A program made the translations under genes and the position numbers. Shown here piece by piece: positions 34,735 to 44,352 of a stretch of 64,000 nt of DNA. Below the pieces are notes generated by a model that searched no databases, was not told the DNA's origin, and saw only the letters and a program-made list of their open reading frames with translations. Source of the DNA: Rhodospirillaceae bacterium (GTDB lineage Bacteria > Pseudomonadota > Alphaproteobacteria > Bin65); assembly GCA_028819475.1 (NCBI GenBank), contig JAPPLJ010000060.1, positions 1-64,000 on the forward strand. The letters are read 5' to 3'. The stretch's first letter is position 1. Each line of letters begins with the position of its first letter.

Positions 34735-36840
34735 ATGACCGATTCGCCAACCCGCTACCAGATCGGCATCGACGTCGGCGGGACGTTTACCGATTTCCTG
34801 CTGAGCGGCGGCGGGGCCGGGCGCATCTTCAAGATCCTGTCGACGCCGGACGATCCGTCGGACGCGGTCATGGCCGGGCTGGCGGAGATCGCCGCGGCCG
34901 AGGGGAAGACGCCGGAGGCGTTTCTCGGAAGGGTGCAGCGCATCGTCCACGGCACGACCGTCACGACAAACGCGGTGCTGACCGGCGCGACGGCGAAGAC
35001 CGGGCTGCTGACGACCCACGGCTTCCGCGACGCGCTGCAGATGCGCCGCGGCATCCGCGAGGAGTTGTACAACAACAAATTCGTTGCGCCGAAGCCGCTG
35101 GTGCCGCGCCGGCTGCGCCTGCCGGTGCGCGGCCGCATTCTGGCGACCGGCGAGGAAGCGTTGCCGCTGGAGCCGGACGACGTGGCCGCCGCGGCACAGG
35201 CCTTCCGGGACGCCGGCGTTCAGGCCGTCGCCATCTGTTTCATGCACGCCTACGCCAACCCCACCCACGAGCGGGCAGCGGCGGCGCAGCTTCGGGCCCT
35301 GATGCCGGACGCCTATGTCAGCGCGTCCGCCGACGTGCTGCCCCAGGTCCGCTATTACGAGCGCACCAGCACAACCGTGCTCAACGCCGCCGTCGGCCCG
35401 ATCCTCAAGCGCTACCTGGAGCGGTTGACCGGGCGGCTGGATGCGGCCGGCTTCGGCGGCGCCCTGCTGATCATGCAGTCCAACGGCGGGGTCTGTGCCC
35501 CGCAGGCCGCCATCGACAGGGCGGCCGCGACCCTGCTGTCCGGCCCGGCCGCGGGGCCGGTTGCCGCCGGAATCTACGCCCGCCGGTTCGGTTCGCCGCG
35601 CAACATCGCTATCGACATGGGCGGCACGAGCTTCGAGGCGTCGCTGACGCTCGACCGCGCGCCTGCGGTGACGACCGGCGCGACGATCGACAGGTTCGCC
35701 ATGGCCCTGCCGTCGCTCGACATCAAGACGATCGGCGCCGGCGGAGGCTCGATCGCCTGGATCGACGGCGGCGGCCTGCTGCGCATGGGGCCGCAGAGCG
35801 CCGGCGCAAAGCCGGGGCCCGTTTGCTACGGGCTGGGCGGCGGCCGGCCGACCTGCAGCGACGCCAATCTCCTGCTCGGCTATCTCTCGGCGGATTTCTT
35901 CGCCGGCGGCCGGATGCGCCTCGATGCCGATGCAGCGCGCCATGCGATTGCCGGGGAGATCGCCGGACCGCTCGGCCTCGATCCGGTCGGCGCGGCGGCC
36001 GGCATGTACCGGGTGATGAATGTCAACATGGCCTCGGCGATCCGCGAGGTCTCCATCGAACGGGGCTACGACCCGCGGGATTTCCCGCTGGTCTGCGCCG
36101 GCGGCGCCGGGGCGATCCACGCCGCCATGATCGCCCGCGAGCTGGGCATCGGCACCGTTCTCGTGCCGCGCGAGGCCTCCATCCTGTGCGCCGCCGGCAT
36201 GCTGCGCACCGACCTGCGCCACGACCTCGTGCGCTCCTGGGCGACGCCGTTCACGGCGCGGGACATGGATAGCGACGTCCTGCTGTCCCTGCTCCGGGAC
36301 CTGGAAGCCGAAGCGCATGCCCTGCTGCGCGCCGAGGGCGTGGCGGACGACGACCGGGAGTTCGTCTACGCCCTCGACCTGCGCTATGTCGGCCAGTATC
36401 ACGAGGTCCGGGTCGACGAAATCCCGGAAACGGCGCTCAAGTCCCTCGATCTGGAAACCGTCACGGCCATGTTCCACCGCAGCCACGACCGCATGTTCGG
36501 CTACGATCTCGCCGAGGAGGAGACGGCGGTGGAACTGGTCAACGTGCGCATGACGGCGCTCGGCCGGACCCCGAAGCCCGGCCTGGAGGTCCGGCGGGAC
36601 GCCGGCCCCGACCCGGCGGCAGCCCTCAAGGGGCGCCGGCCGGTCTTCGAGCCCGCCGCGGCGGAATTCGTCGACGCGCCGGTCTTCGACGGCGGGCTGC
36701 TGGCGCCGGGCAACGCGCTTTCCGGGCCGGCCATCGTCGAGACGGCGGTGACGACGATTCTCGTTCCCGCCAGTTTCGATGCCGGGATCGACGCGGTCGG
36801 GACGGCGGTGCTGACCGACCGGGCGGCAGGTCCGGCATGA
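34735..36840 (+). CDS. hyuA: hydantoinase/oxoprolinase subunit A (HyuA), copy 1
   Basis: A 701-residue ATP-dependent amidohydrolase subunit. The ASKHA nucleotide-binding start IGIDVGGTFTDFLLS and VHGTTVTTNAVL are present, as are LSGPAAGPVAAG, IAIDMGGTSFEASL and IKTIGAGGGSIAWID. With HyuB it hydrolyses cyclic amides (hydantoin, 5-oxoproline) using ATP; related pairs are acetone or acetophenone carboxylases. The stop overlaps the HyuB ATG (ATGA). It is divergent from a TRAP operon, so an imported organic acid or cyclic imide is a likely substrate. Confidence 0.9.
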   Translation: MTDSPTRYQIGIDVGGTFTDFLLSGGGAGRIFKILSTPDDPSDAVMAGLAEIAAAEGKTPEAFLGRVQRIVHGTTVTTNAVLTGATAKTGLLTTHGFRDALQMRRGIREELYNNKFVAPKPLVPRRLRLPVRGRILATGEEALPLEPDDVAAAAQAFRDAGVQAVAICFMHAYANPTHERAAAAQLRALMPDAYVSASADVLPQVRYYERTSTTVLNAAVGPILKRYLERLTGRLDAAGFGGALLIMQSNGGVCAPQAAIDRAAATLLSGPAAGPVAAGIYARRFGSPRNIAIDMGGTSFEASLTLDRAPAVTTGATIDRFAMALPSLDIKTIGAGGGSIAWIDGGGLLRMGPQSAGAKPGPVCYGLGGGRPTCSDANLLLGYLSADFFAGGRMRLDADAARHAIAGEIAGPLGLDPVGAAAGMYRVMNVNMASAIREVSIERGYDPRDFPLVCAGGAGAIHAAMIARELGIGTVLVPREASILCAAGMLRTDLRHDLVRSWATPFTARDMDSDVLLSLLRDLEAEAHALLRAEGVADDDREFVYALDLRYVGQYHEVRVDEIPETALKSLDLETVTAMFHRSHDRMFGYDLAEEETAVELVNVRMTALGRTPKPGLEVRRDAGPDPAAALKGRRPVFEPAAAEFVDAPVFDGGLLAPGNALSGPAIVETAVTTILVPASFDAGIDAVGTAVLTDRAAGPA

Positions 36841-38588
36841 CGGCCCGGACCGAAGCCATCGATCCGGTCCTGGCGTCGGTGATTGCCCGGCGGCTCAAGT
36901 CGATCACCGAGGAGATGGGCCTTGCCCTGCTGCGCACCACGCGCTCGCCGATCCTCAACGAGGCGCGGGATTTCGTCACCGGCCTCTACGACGCCGACGG
37001 CGACATGCTGGAGCAGACGGAATACATCCCGGTGCTCGCCTTTGCCCTGCAGCCGGTGTGCAAGCGGATCATCGCGTTCTTCGGCGCCGACATCCATCCC
37101 GGCGACGTCATCCTGCATAACGACGTGTTCAGCGGCGGCAACCAGAACAACGACGTTGCCGCCTTCCGGCCGATCTTCCATGACGGAACGCTCGTCGCCT
37201 GGGCCGCCTGCAAGGGGCACCAGGCCGATATCGGCGGCGCCCAGGCCGGCGGCTACAACCCGGACGCGCGCGAGGTCTGGCAGGAGGCGCTTCGCATTCC
37301 GCCGCTCAAGGTCTACGACCGCGGCGTGCTGCGCAAGGACGTGTGGGGCATGGTGTTCGCCAACATCCGCTACCGCATCGTCGAGGAGGATATCAAGGCC
37401 CAGATCGGCGGGACGCGGGTCGGCGAGCGCGCCATGCAGGAACTGATCGCCCGTTACGGCCTGGAGCGGTTCCTCGCCCACAAGGCGCATCTGTTCGACA
37501 GCACGGAAGCGACCGTCGCGCGCGGCATCGAGGCGATTCCCGACGGCCGCTACGAGGCGACCAGCACCGTCTTCTACGACGGCGTAACCGACGGCTCGAC
37601 CATGGAAATCCGCCTCGCCGTGACGGTCGACGGCGGCCACGTCACCTTCGATTTCACCGGCTCGTCGCCCCAGACGCCGGGCTTCGTCAACGCGCCCTAC
37701 GCGGCGACGGCCTCCGCGGTCATGCTGACATTCCTGATGCTGATCGACCCGGACATCCCGCACAATGCCGGCATCCAGCGCCGGGTCCACATCGTCAATC
37801 CCGAAGGTTCCTTCCTCAATGCGGCCTTCCCGGCGGCCACCACCTTCGGCAACTCGATCACCGGCCCGACCTCCGACGCGATCATGCGGGCCTTCGCCCA
37901 GGCGATTCCGGAAACCGTGACCGCCGGCTGGAACCGCTTTCTCGGCTTTGCCGTGACAGGCGACGACCCGCGCAAGGGCCGGCCCTATACGGACATCCTG
38001 TTCCTCGCGCTCAAGGGCGGCTCCGGCGCGACCTTCGGGGCCGACGGCTACGACCATATCGGCCTGATAAACTGCGCCGGCGGCATCCTCGCCCAGGATT
38101 ACGAAATGTTCGAAATCCAGAACCCCCATGTCCTGGCGAAGCACGAATACCTGCCCGATTCGGCCGGTCCGGGGCGCTGGCGCGGCGGGCTCGGCACCGA
38201 AACCGCATTCCGCATCGACGGCGAGAATGTCACCGCTGTGGCGTTCGGCGACGGCATAGAGCCGGGCGCCGAAGCCTTTGGGCTGTTCGGCGGCGGCACC
38301 GGCGTGCTCAACCGGGCCGTGCTGCGCGCGCCGGACGGGACCGAGCGGGTGGCCAAGTCCAAACAAATCCTGCGCGACATCGCCAGGGGCACGGTGCTCG
38401 TGCAGACGGCGGGCGGCGGCGGCGGTTACGGCGAGCCCTTCGAGCGGCCGGCCGAACTGGTCGCCGAAGAGGTGCATAACGGGCTGATCAGCCCGGAGGC
38501 TGCGGCGCGCGACTATGGCGTGGCGGTCACGCCCGACGGCGAGATCGATCGCACGGCCACGGCGGCATTGAGGGGAGCGGAACGATGA
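36837..38588 (+). CDS. hyuB: hydantoinase/oxoprolinase subunit B (HyuB), copy 1
   Basis: A 583-residue partner of HyuA. The N-terminus IDPVLASVIARRLKSITEEM opens the family, followed by LLRTTRSPILNEARDF, HPGDVILHNDVFSGG, KGHQADIGG and, near the C-terminus, LPDSAGPGRWRGGLGTE and TAGGGGGYGEPFERP. This subunit carries part of the active site of ATP-dependent hydantoinases/oxoprolinases. Overlaps at both ends (4 nt with hyuA, 4 nt with the VOC gene) show tight coupling. Confidence 0.9.
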   Translation: MTARTEAIDPVLASVIARRLKSITEEMGLALLRTTRSPILNEARDFVTGLYDADGDMLEQTEYIPVLAFALQPVCKRIIAFFGADIHPGDVILHNDVFSGGNQNNDVAAFRPIFHDGTLVAWAACKGHQADIGGAQAGGYNPDAREVWQEALRIPPLKVYDRGVLRKDVWGMVFANIRYRIVEEDIKAQIGGTRVGERAMQELIARYGLERFLAHKAHLFDSTEATVARGIEAIPDGRYEATSTVFYDGVTDGSTMEIRLAVTVDGGHVTFDFTGSSPQTPGFVNAPYAATASAVMLTFLMLIDPDIPHNAGIQRRVHIVNPEGSFLNAAFPAATTFGNSITGPTSDAIMRAFAQAIPETVTAGWNRFLGFAVTGDDPRKGRPYTDILFLALKGGSGATFGADGYDHIGLINCAGGILAQDYEMFEIQNPHVLAKHEYLPDSAGPGRWRGGLGTETAFRIDGENVTAVAFGDGIEPGAEAFGLFGGGTGVLNRAVLRAPDGTERVAKSKQILRDIARGTVLVQTAGGGGGYGEPFERPAELVAEEVHNGLISPEAAARDYGVAVTPDGEIDRTATAALRGAER

Positions 38589-39010
38589 ACCGACCGCGGA
38601 TCGACCATATCGGCCTGATGGTCGCCGACCTTGACGCCGCCGTGGAGCGGCTGCGGCCGGTTTTCGGCGACGAGGTGTCCTACAAGGACCTGCCGCAATA
38701 CGAGCTCCGCACCGCGATCTTCCACACCGAAAACCTGGCGATCGAACTGCTCCAGTATACCGGCGAGGCGGCGTTCGCCCGGGGCGTCATGGGCAGCCGG
38801 CTCGGCCTCAACCATGTCTCGGCCGAAGTCGCCGACGCCGAGGCGAGCATCGCGGCCCTCAAGGAGCGGGGATTTGCCGTCAAGGACGGTTTCCCGGCCG
38901 ACGGCGTGCACGGCCGGGTCGCCTTTTTCGAGCCGGACGACGTGACCGGCCTGCTGTTCGAGATCTGCGAGCCGTTTGCCGCCGGCCCCAAGGCCGATGC
39001 CGCCGACTGA
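38585..39010 (+). CDS. VOC-family protein, methylmalonyl-CoA-epimerase-like
   Basis: A 141-residue vicinal-oxygen-chelate protein made of two beta-alpha-beta-beta-beta halves. Potential metal ligands are His8 (IDHIGLMVADLDAAV), His near 78 (LGLNHVSAEVADAEASI) and Glu in GLLFEICEP. Closest in style to methylmalonyl-CoA epimerases and glyoxalases. Its ATG overlaps the HyuB stop, so it should act on the HyuAB product or a CoA derivative of it. The exact reaction cannot be read. Confidence 0.75.
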   Translation: MNRPRIDHIGLMVADLDAAVERLRPVFGDEVSYKDLPQYELRTAIFHTENLAIELLQYTGEAAFARGVMGSRLGLNHVSAEVADAEASIAALKERGFAVKDGFPADGVHGRVAFFEPDDVTGLLFEICEPFAAGPKADAAD

Positions 39011-40412
39011 CCCACGGCAGCGCCTGTGGAATCCGGCGGTCGAGACCCTGCCGCGCGACGCGCTGCGGGACTTGCAATGGCACCGGCTGACCCGGCAGCT
39101 GCGCTATAACTTCGAGGGCTCCGCCTTCTATCGCGCCCAATTCGAAAAATCGGGTGCGGAGCCCGGCGACATCCGGTCGTTCGAGGATTTCGCCCGCCTG
39201 CCGCTCATGGACAAGGCGGATCAGCGCGCCGCGCAGGCGGAGTCGCTCGACCGCTTCGGCAACCCGTTCGAACTTCTGGCCTGCGCGCCGCGCGAGAAGA
39301 TCGTCCGCATCGTCTCGACCTCCGGCACGAGCGGCACGCCGACCCTCTACACGCATACGGCGCACGACATCGCCGTCATCAACGAGATGCACGCCCGCAA
39401 ATACTGGCGCGCCGGCATCCGGCCCGGCGACGTCATGCTCCAGGCGGTGTCGCTCAGCATGTTCACCGGCGGCCTGCCGCTGTCGGACGGCATCCAGCAT
39501 CTCGGCGCCTGCGTCGTCCCGGTCGGCATCGAGGGCGGCACCGACCGCGTTCTGCAATATCTCGACCTTACGCGGCCGTGCGCCCTGCTGGCGACGCCGT
39601 CCTTCGGCCGGTACCTGATCGAGCAGGCGCCGGACCGCGCCGGCCGGCCGGCGCGCGACCTCGGCATCCGGTATTTCTTCTGTGTCGGCGAACCGGGCGG
39701 CGGCTTGCCGGAAGTCCGCAGCCTGCTGGCCGAGGGCTTCGGCGCCAGGGTGTTCGACCATACCGGCGGCGGCCATGCCTTCCACGGCATCTCGCCGGAC
39801 GAGCCGCCGGAGCGCGCTTCCGGCATGCAGTTCATCTCCGAAGACCATTGCCTGCTCGAACTGATCGATCCGGAGACCCGCGCGCCGGTGGAGCAGACCG
39901 ACGGCGCGGTCGGCGAGATGGTCTTCACCTTTCTCGATTGGGAAGGCACGCCCTTCATGCGCTACGCCCTGGCCGACCTGATCCAGCTGTGGGACGCGCC
40001 GCCCGATTGCCCGACGCCCGGCCGGCTGTTCCGCATCCTCGGGCGGACCGACGACATGCTGATCGTCAAGGGGGTCAACGTCTATCCGGCGGCGATCCAG
40101 GATGTTCTCGCCGGCTTCCGGCCCCGGGTGACCGGCCACTTCAGGATCGCCGTCGACGGGCCGGGGCCGCAGGTCGCGCCGCCGCTGGGCCTGAGGGTCG
40201 AGCATGGCGCCGCCGTGCGCAGCGACGATCTGCCGGCGCTGGCGGCGGATATCGTCCGGGCGTGCCGGGCGCGGCTCCGGGTGACGCCGGATATCGAATG
40301 GCTTGCGCCCGGCGCCCTGCCGCGCGAGGCCGGCAAGACCCGCCCGATCGAACGGACCGGGCGGCCGCGCGCAAGCGGTCAGGCGACCGCGTCGTCCGGC
40401 GTTGCGCGGTAG
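38997..40412 (+). CDS. phenylacetate-CoA-ligase-like (PaaK) adenylating enzyme
   Basis: A 471-residue member of the PaaK branch of AMP-forming ligases. The phosphate loop STSGTSGTPTLYTH (residues 107-120), YFFCVGEPGGGLPEVR, DHTGGGHAF-type motif and the C-terminal GRTDDMLIVKGVNVYPAAIQDVL hinge are conserved. It should activate a carboxylic acid to acyl-CoA through acyl-AMP. The late Lys is plausibly in EAGKTRPIERTG. The gene overlaps the VOC gene by 14 nt and converges with an amidase gene (34-nt overlap at the 3' ends). Together with HyuAB it suggests ring opening followed by CoA activation. Confidence 0.85.
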   Translation: MPPTDPRQRLWNPAVETLPRDALRDLQWHRLTRQLRYNFEGSAFYRAQFEKSGAEPGDIRSFEDFARLPLMDKADQRAAQAESLDRFGNPFELLACAPREKIVRIVSTSGTSGTPTLYTHTAHDIAVINEMHARKYWRAGIRPGDVMLQAVSLSMFTGGLPLSDGIQHLGACVVPVGIEGGTDRVLQYLDLTRPCALLATPSFGRYLIEQAPDRAGRPARDLGIRYFFCVGEPGGGLPEVRSLLAEGFGARVFDHTGGGHAFHGISPDEPPERASGMQFISEDHCLLELIDPETRAPVEQTDGAVGEMVFTFLDWEGTPFMRYALADLIQLWDAPPDCPTPGRLFRILGRTDDMLIVKGVNVYPAAIQDVLAGFRPRVTGHFRIAVDGPGPQVAPPLGLRVEHGAAVRSDDLPALAADIVRACRARLRVTPDIEWLAPGALPREAGKTRPIERTGRPRASGQATASSGVAR

Positions 40413-41704
40413 GGGAAGCGGGCCTCGATCCACTTCGCCGCGTGTACGACCCGCCAGTCCCGGCCGATACGGCCGATCAACTGAACGCCCAGCGGCCGGC
40501 CGGCCGGGCCGGCGAGCAGCGGCAGCGTCATGCAGGGCATATGAAGCAGGGTCCAGACCCGGTTCAGGATCGGATCGCCCGTGCTCTCGAGTCCTTCCGG
40601 CGCCTCGCCGGGAGCGGCCGGAGCGAGCAGGACATGGACGCCCGCCCGGCGCAGCATTTCGTTCAGCGAGGAGCGGCAGTGGTTGGCAAGGATGCGGGCG
40701 GCGCCATAGTCCCGGTCCGACAGGCTCTCTCCCAGTTCGAAGATGGCGCGCAATTTCTCCGAACAGAGGTCCGGATGGGTCAGCCGCTCCCAGGTCAGCG
40801 ACCGGGTCGTTTCATAGGCCATGATCGTCCACTGGGCGTCGGCCAGACCGCCGAATCCGACCGGAAAAGTGATATCGGCGACATTCGCGCCGGCCCCGCG
40901 CAGCGCCTCGACGAATTCCAGGAGCGGCTCGATCGTGCCGCTTTCCGCGGCGGACCATTCCGCGGTCCGGCACAGGGCGAACCGTGGCGCGGCCTCCGGA
41001 TCGTCGGGTTCCTGAAAGGATTGCCGGCCGTCGGACAGCGAGGAAAATTCCGCCACGTCGCCGACGTTGCGGGCGAAATACCCCACCGTGTCGAGCGAAC
41101 CTGCCGACGGTTTGAACCCGGCCCGCAGCGTATAGCCGAAGGTGGGCTTGTAGGCGACGACACCGCAATACGAAGCCGGCCTGATCACCGAGCCGGCGGT
41201 CTGCGTGCCCATCGCCACCGGCGCCATCGACGCTGCGACGGCCGCCGCGGAGCCGCTCGACGAGCCGCCGGGCGTCCGGCCCAGGTCGCGCGGGTTTCGC
41301 GTCACGGTCGGATTGTTTGCGGCGAACTCGGTCGTCCTCGTCTTGCCCAGGATGATGGCGCCGGCAGAGCGGGCCAGCGCGACGCAGGCGGCGTCGGCGC
41401 GCGGCCGGTGCCCCCTGTAGATCGGGCTGCCGTATTCCGTGGCATAGTCCGCGGTCTCGAATATGTCCTTGACGCCGAACGGCACGCCGGCCAGCGGCTT
41501 GTCCCTCCCGTCTCGGTCCACCGCGCGCGCCTGTTCGATCGCCAGATCCGGGTCCATGGCCGCCCAGGCCTGTACCCGGCCGTCGATCTCGTCGCATCGT
41601 TCCAGAAAGGCGCGGATCACCGCTTCGGCCGTCCAGCGCCCTTCGTTCACGCCCTGCGCGATGTCACGCGCCGTCAATTCGACAAAACTGCGTTCCTGGC
41701 TCAT
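40379..41704 (-). CDS. amidase-signature amidase
   Basis: A 441-residue amidase with a complete triad: Lys79 (FGVKDIF), Ser148 (TPGGSSSGSAA) and nucleophile Ser172 (TQTAGSVIRPA). The short form resembles AtzF/GatA-like single-chain amidases acting on small amides. TQTAG instead of DTGGS is a known variant. It lies 54 bp after the crotonase gene and is the last gene of a minus-strand operon that also holds another amidase. The 3' end overlaps that of the ligase gene on the other strand. Confidence 0.85.
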   Translation of the reverse strand: MSQERSFVELTARDIAQGVNEGRWTAEAVIRAFLERCDEIDGRVQAWAAMDPDLAIEQARAVDRDGRDKPLAGVPFGVKDIFETADYATEYGSPIYRGHRPRADAACVALARSAGAIILGKTRTTEFAANNPTVTRNPRDLGRTPGGSSSGSAAAVAASMAPVAMGTQTAGSVIRPASYCGVVAYKPTFGYTLRAGFKPSAGSLDTVGYFARNVGDVAEFSSLSDGRQSFQEPDDPEAAPRFALCRTAEWSAAESGTIEPLLEFVEALRGAGANVADITFPVGFGGLADAQWTIMAYETTRSLTWERLTHPDLCSEKLRAIFELGESLSDRDYGAARILANHCRSSLNEMLRRAGVHVLLAPAAPGEAPEGLESTGDPILNRVWTLLHMPCMTLPLLAGPAGRPLGVQLIGRIGRDWRVVHAAKWIEARFPYRATPDDAVA

Positions 41705-41758
41705 CCCGACACCCTGCCCGTGTTTGCCGGACCCGTGTTCACCAAGGCCGGCGCCTCG

Positions 41759-42592
41759 TCACCGGCCCTCGAAAACGGGCTTGCGTTTTTCCGCGAAGGC
41801 GGCGCGGCCTTCGGCAAAATCCCGGCTGTTCGCGCACGCCGCGACCGCCTCCTCGCAGGCGATACGGCCGGCCTCTGCAGGCTCCCCCAAGAGATAGCCT
41901 ATTGTCTCCTTGGCCGCACGCACCGACATGGGCGCATTGTCGGCGATTGTCCCGGCGATGCGCGCAACCTCGGCGTCGAGCGCCGCTTTCGCGTACACGC
42001 GGTTGACCAGACCGAACCCGTCCGCCTCAGCGCTGTCGTAACGCCGGCCGGTGTACAGCATTTCCCGCGTCGGGGCCGGGCCGATCAGATCGACCATCCA
42101 TCTTACGAAGGTCAGGGGAAAGGCCAGCCCAAGACGGGCCGACGGGATGCAGAACTGCGCGTCGTCGGCGGCATAGCGCAGGTCGCATGCGGCGGCCAGG
42201 GCCACGCCGCCGCCGAAACAATAGCCGTGGATCGCCGCGATCGTCGGTTTCGGGCAGTCGGCCACCGCTTCGAACAGGTCGCCGGCCAGGGCCAGATACC
42301 GGCGCTCCGCCTCGTCCGCATCCCGTCCCCTTTCGAACTCTGCAAGGTCGCCGCCGGAAACGAAGGCCCGGTCGCCGCCGCCGGTCAGCACGAGCACGCG
42401 CTGGCCGCCGTCGTCGGAGAAGGCGCGCACGGCATCGAGCGCCTCCTCGATCATTCCCATGGACAGGGCATTGTGCTTCGCCGGCTGGTCGAAGATCAGC
42501 CACCGGACCATGCCGTCCGTGCGCAGGCCGATCCTGCCGGTCGGTGTCGCGGCCGGTCCGACGGCCGGTGTTACGGTCGAATCGGAAGTCAT
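41759..42592 (-). CDS. enoyl-CoA hydratase/isomerase family protein
   Basis: A 277-residue crotonase. Oxyanion-hole residues are in KHNALSMGM and HGYCFGGGVALAAACDLRYA. Of the two catalytic glutamates of enoyl-CoA hydratase, the first position reads CIPSARLGLAFP (Ser/Ala instead of Pro-Glu), while the second is kept in TREMLYTG. It may therefore be an isomerase or another crotonase type rather than a hydratase. The ATG overlaps the stop of the amidase gene upstream by 4 nt. Confidence 0.8.
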   Translation of the reverse strand: MTSDSTVTPAVGPAATPTGRIGLRTDGMVRWLIFDQPAKHNALSMGMIEEALDAVRAFSDDGGQRVLVLTGGGDRAFVSGGDLAEFERGRDADEAERRYLALAGDLFEAVADCPKPTIAAIHGYCFGGGVALAAACDLRYAADDAQFCIPSARLGLAFPLTFVRWMVDLIGPAPTREMLYTGRRYDSAEADGFGLVNRVYAKAALDAEVARIAGTIADNAPMSVRAAKETIGYLLGEPAEAGRIACEEAVAACANSRDFAEGRAAFAEKRKPVFEGR

Positions 42593-44043
42593 CGGGGCCT
42601 CGCCGGGGCGTTCGGTTCCGCCTCGCCCGAAGCGATGGCGGGCGCGCGTTCGGTCCAGTCCGTCACTTTCTGATACGCGTCGCCGAGGCGCAACAGGGTG
42701 GCCTCGGCGAACGGCCGCCCGACCAGTTGAAACCCCGCCGGCATCCCGCCGGTCTGGAAGCCGCAGGGAATCGAAACCGCCGGCAGGCCGAGGAAGCTGA
42801 ACGGCCGGGTGCAGCGGCCGAACCGGGCCATGACCCTGGCGGCCCCGTCGGAATCCGCGACGGCGCTTTCGGCCAGCGTCGGGGTCGGATCGTCCAGCAC
42901 CGGCGTGAACAGGACATCGGCCTGCGACAGGGGCCCGGCGAGCCAGCGCGCGAGAACCGGCCCCCGCTCTCGCAGGGCGCGGAGATAGTCGACAGCGGAA
43001 ATGGACAGGCCGGTCTCCATGCCCTCCCTGATGCCGTGGTCGTAATCGCCCGGACGGTTGCGCATCCAGTCTTCGTGAACGGCGGCCGCCTCCGCCTTGA
43101 GGACGATCACGGCCAGCCGGAAGGGCACGGCAGGATCGGGCACATCGACCGGCGTCACGGCGACACCGAGGCCGGCAAACGCCTCCAGCGCAGCGTCCAG
43201 CAACGCGCGGATACCGCCGTCGACCTCGTCAAGGAAATAGGTGGTCGGTACGCCGATCCGCAGCCCGGCGACCGGCTCTTCAAGCGCCGCGCGGTAATCG
43301 GGAACCGGAACCGCCTCGGCTGTCGGGTCCGCCGGATCGCGCCCGGCGACCACCTGAAGCAGCAGGGCGGCGTCCTCGGCGGTCCGGGCGAGCGGCCCGG
43401 CGCTATCCATCGACCAGCTGCGCGGAAAGATGCCGTGGCGGCTGACCCGGCCCTGGGTCGGACGCAGGCCGACCGCGCCGCAGAAATGCGCCGGCATCCG
43501 GACCGACCCGCCGGTATCCGTGCCGAGGGAGGCGAAGATCTGCCGGGCCGCGACGGCAGCCGCCGAGGCGCCTGAAGACCCGCCAGGAATGCGCGCAGGA
43601 TCCCAGGGATTGCGGCAATCGCCGTGGTGCCGGTTATGGCCCGTGGCGCCGGCAGCGAACTCCGAAGCGCCGAGGGTGCCGATCTCGACGGCTCCGGCGG
43701 CGTCCAGCCTGGCGAGGACGGTCGCCGTATTGTCCGCGACCCGGTCGTTCAGGAGGATGCCGCCGGCGGTCGTGACCCGGCCGGCCCGGTCGAACAGATC
43801 CTTGTGCGCAACGGGGATTCCGTCCAGCGGGCCGAGGGATTCGCCGCGCGCCCTGCGGGCGTCCGAAGCCGCCGCGGCGGCGGCCGCGCCCTCGGCGTCC
43901 ACGGTCAGGAAAGTGTTGAGAACGGGCTGCTGGCGCACGACCCGGTCGAGGCAGGCCGCGGCCAGTTCGCCGGCCGAAATGCCGCCGCCGGCGAGCTGCG
44001 CGGCGGCGGCCGAAAGCGTCAGATCGGCCGGGTTGCCGGTCAC
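42589..44043 (-). CDS. amidase-signature amidase
   Basis: A 484-residue amidase: Lys81 (IPVAHKDLFD), Ser156 (RIPGGSSGASAA) and nucleophile Ser180 (GTDTGGSVRMP) are all present, in the GatA-like arrangement. The GTG start overlaps the stop of a 63-codon ORF (GTGA), suggesting that the two are translated together, as with small GatC/AtzG-like partners. The frame continues open for over 1 kb upstream, but that part is the shadow of other genes. It is likely part of an amide-degrading operon with the crotonase and second amidase. Confidence 0.85.
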   Translation of the reverse strand: MTGNPADLTLSAAAAQLAGGGISAGELAAACLDRVVRQQPVLNTFLTVDAEGAAAAAAASDARRARGESLGPLDGIPVAHKDLFDRAGRVTTAGGILLNDRVADNTATVLARLDAAGAVEIGTLGASEFAAGATGHNRHHGDCRNPWDPARIPGGSSGASAAAVAARQIFASLGTDTGGSVRMPAHFCGAVGLRPTQGRVSRHGIFPRSWSMDSAGPLARTAEDAALLLQVVAGRDPADPTAEAVPVPDYRAALEEPVAGLRIGVPTTYFLDEVDGGIRALLDAALEAFAGLGVAVTPVDVPDPAVPFRLAVIVLKAEAAAVHEDWMRNRPGDYDHGIREGMETGLSISAVDYLRALRERGPVLARWLAGPLSQADVLFTPVLDDPTPTLAESAVADSDGAARVMARFGRCTRPFSFLGLPAVSIPCGFQTGGMPAGFQLVGRPFAEATLLRLGDAYQKVTDWTERAPAIASGEAEPNAPARPR

Positions 44044-44231
44044 CTCGCGGCGGCGCGGACCAGCCGGCGCCGCAAATCGACGCCGGGCTCGACGGCCGGA
44101 TCGGCCGGCCCGACTCTCTTCAGGACCGCCGAGAAGTGCGCCAGTTCGTCTGCAACCTGGTGCCGGTCCGGCGCGCCTGTATCGGTCCCGGTGCGCGCCG
44201 CCGCCGGAGTCTCCCGGGTATCGCCTGTCAT
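44040..44231 (-). CDS. small ORF coupled to amidase, possible GatC/AtzG-like partner
   Basis: A 63-residue predicted protein starting at ATG 44231. The sequence has a polar N-terminus and a helical second half (HQVADELAHFSAVLKRVGPA, then PGVDLRRRLVRAAAR). Size, position and 4-nt overlap match the small GatC/AtzG-type subunits that accompany amidases such as AtzE, but the sequence match itself is weak. No other function is recognisable. It could be spurious. Confidence 0.45.
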   Translation of the reverse strand: MTGDTRETPAAARTGTDTGAPDRHQVADELAHFSAVLKRVGPADPAVEPGVDLRRRLVRAAAR

Positions 44232-44352
44232 GCACGGCCTCAAGGTGGAGAAGAAAGCGGCGCAATATTGACCTTGCCTCCGCCTTCTCGCAAGGTTTCC
44301 GCGCCGCGCGGCGGTCGTCGGAAAGGCCCTGCGCACACGCTGGAGGCGCCCC

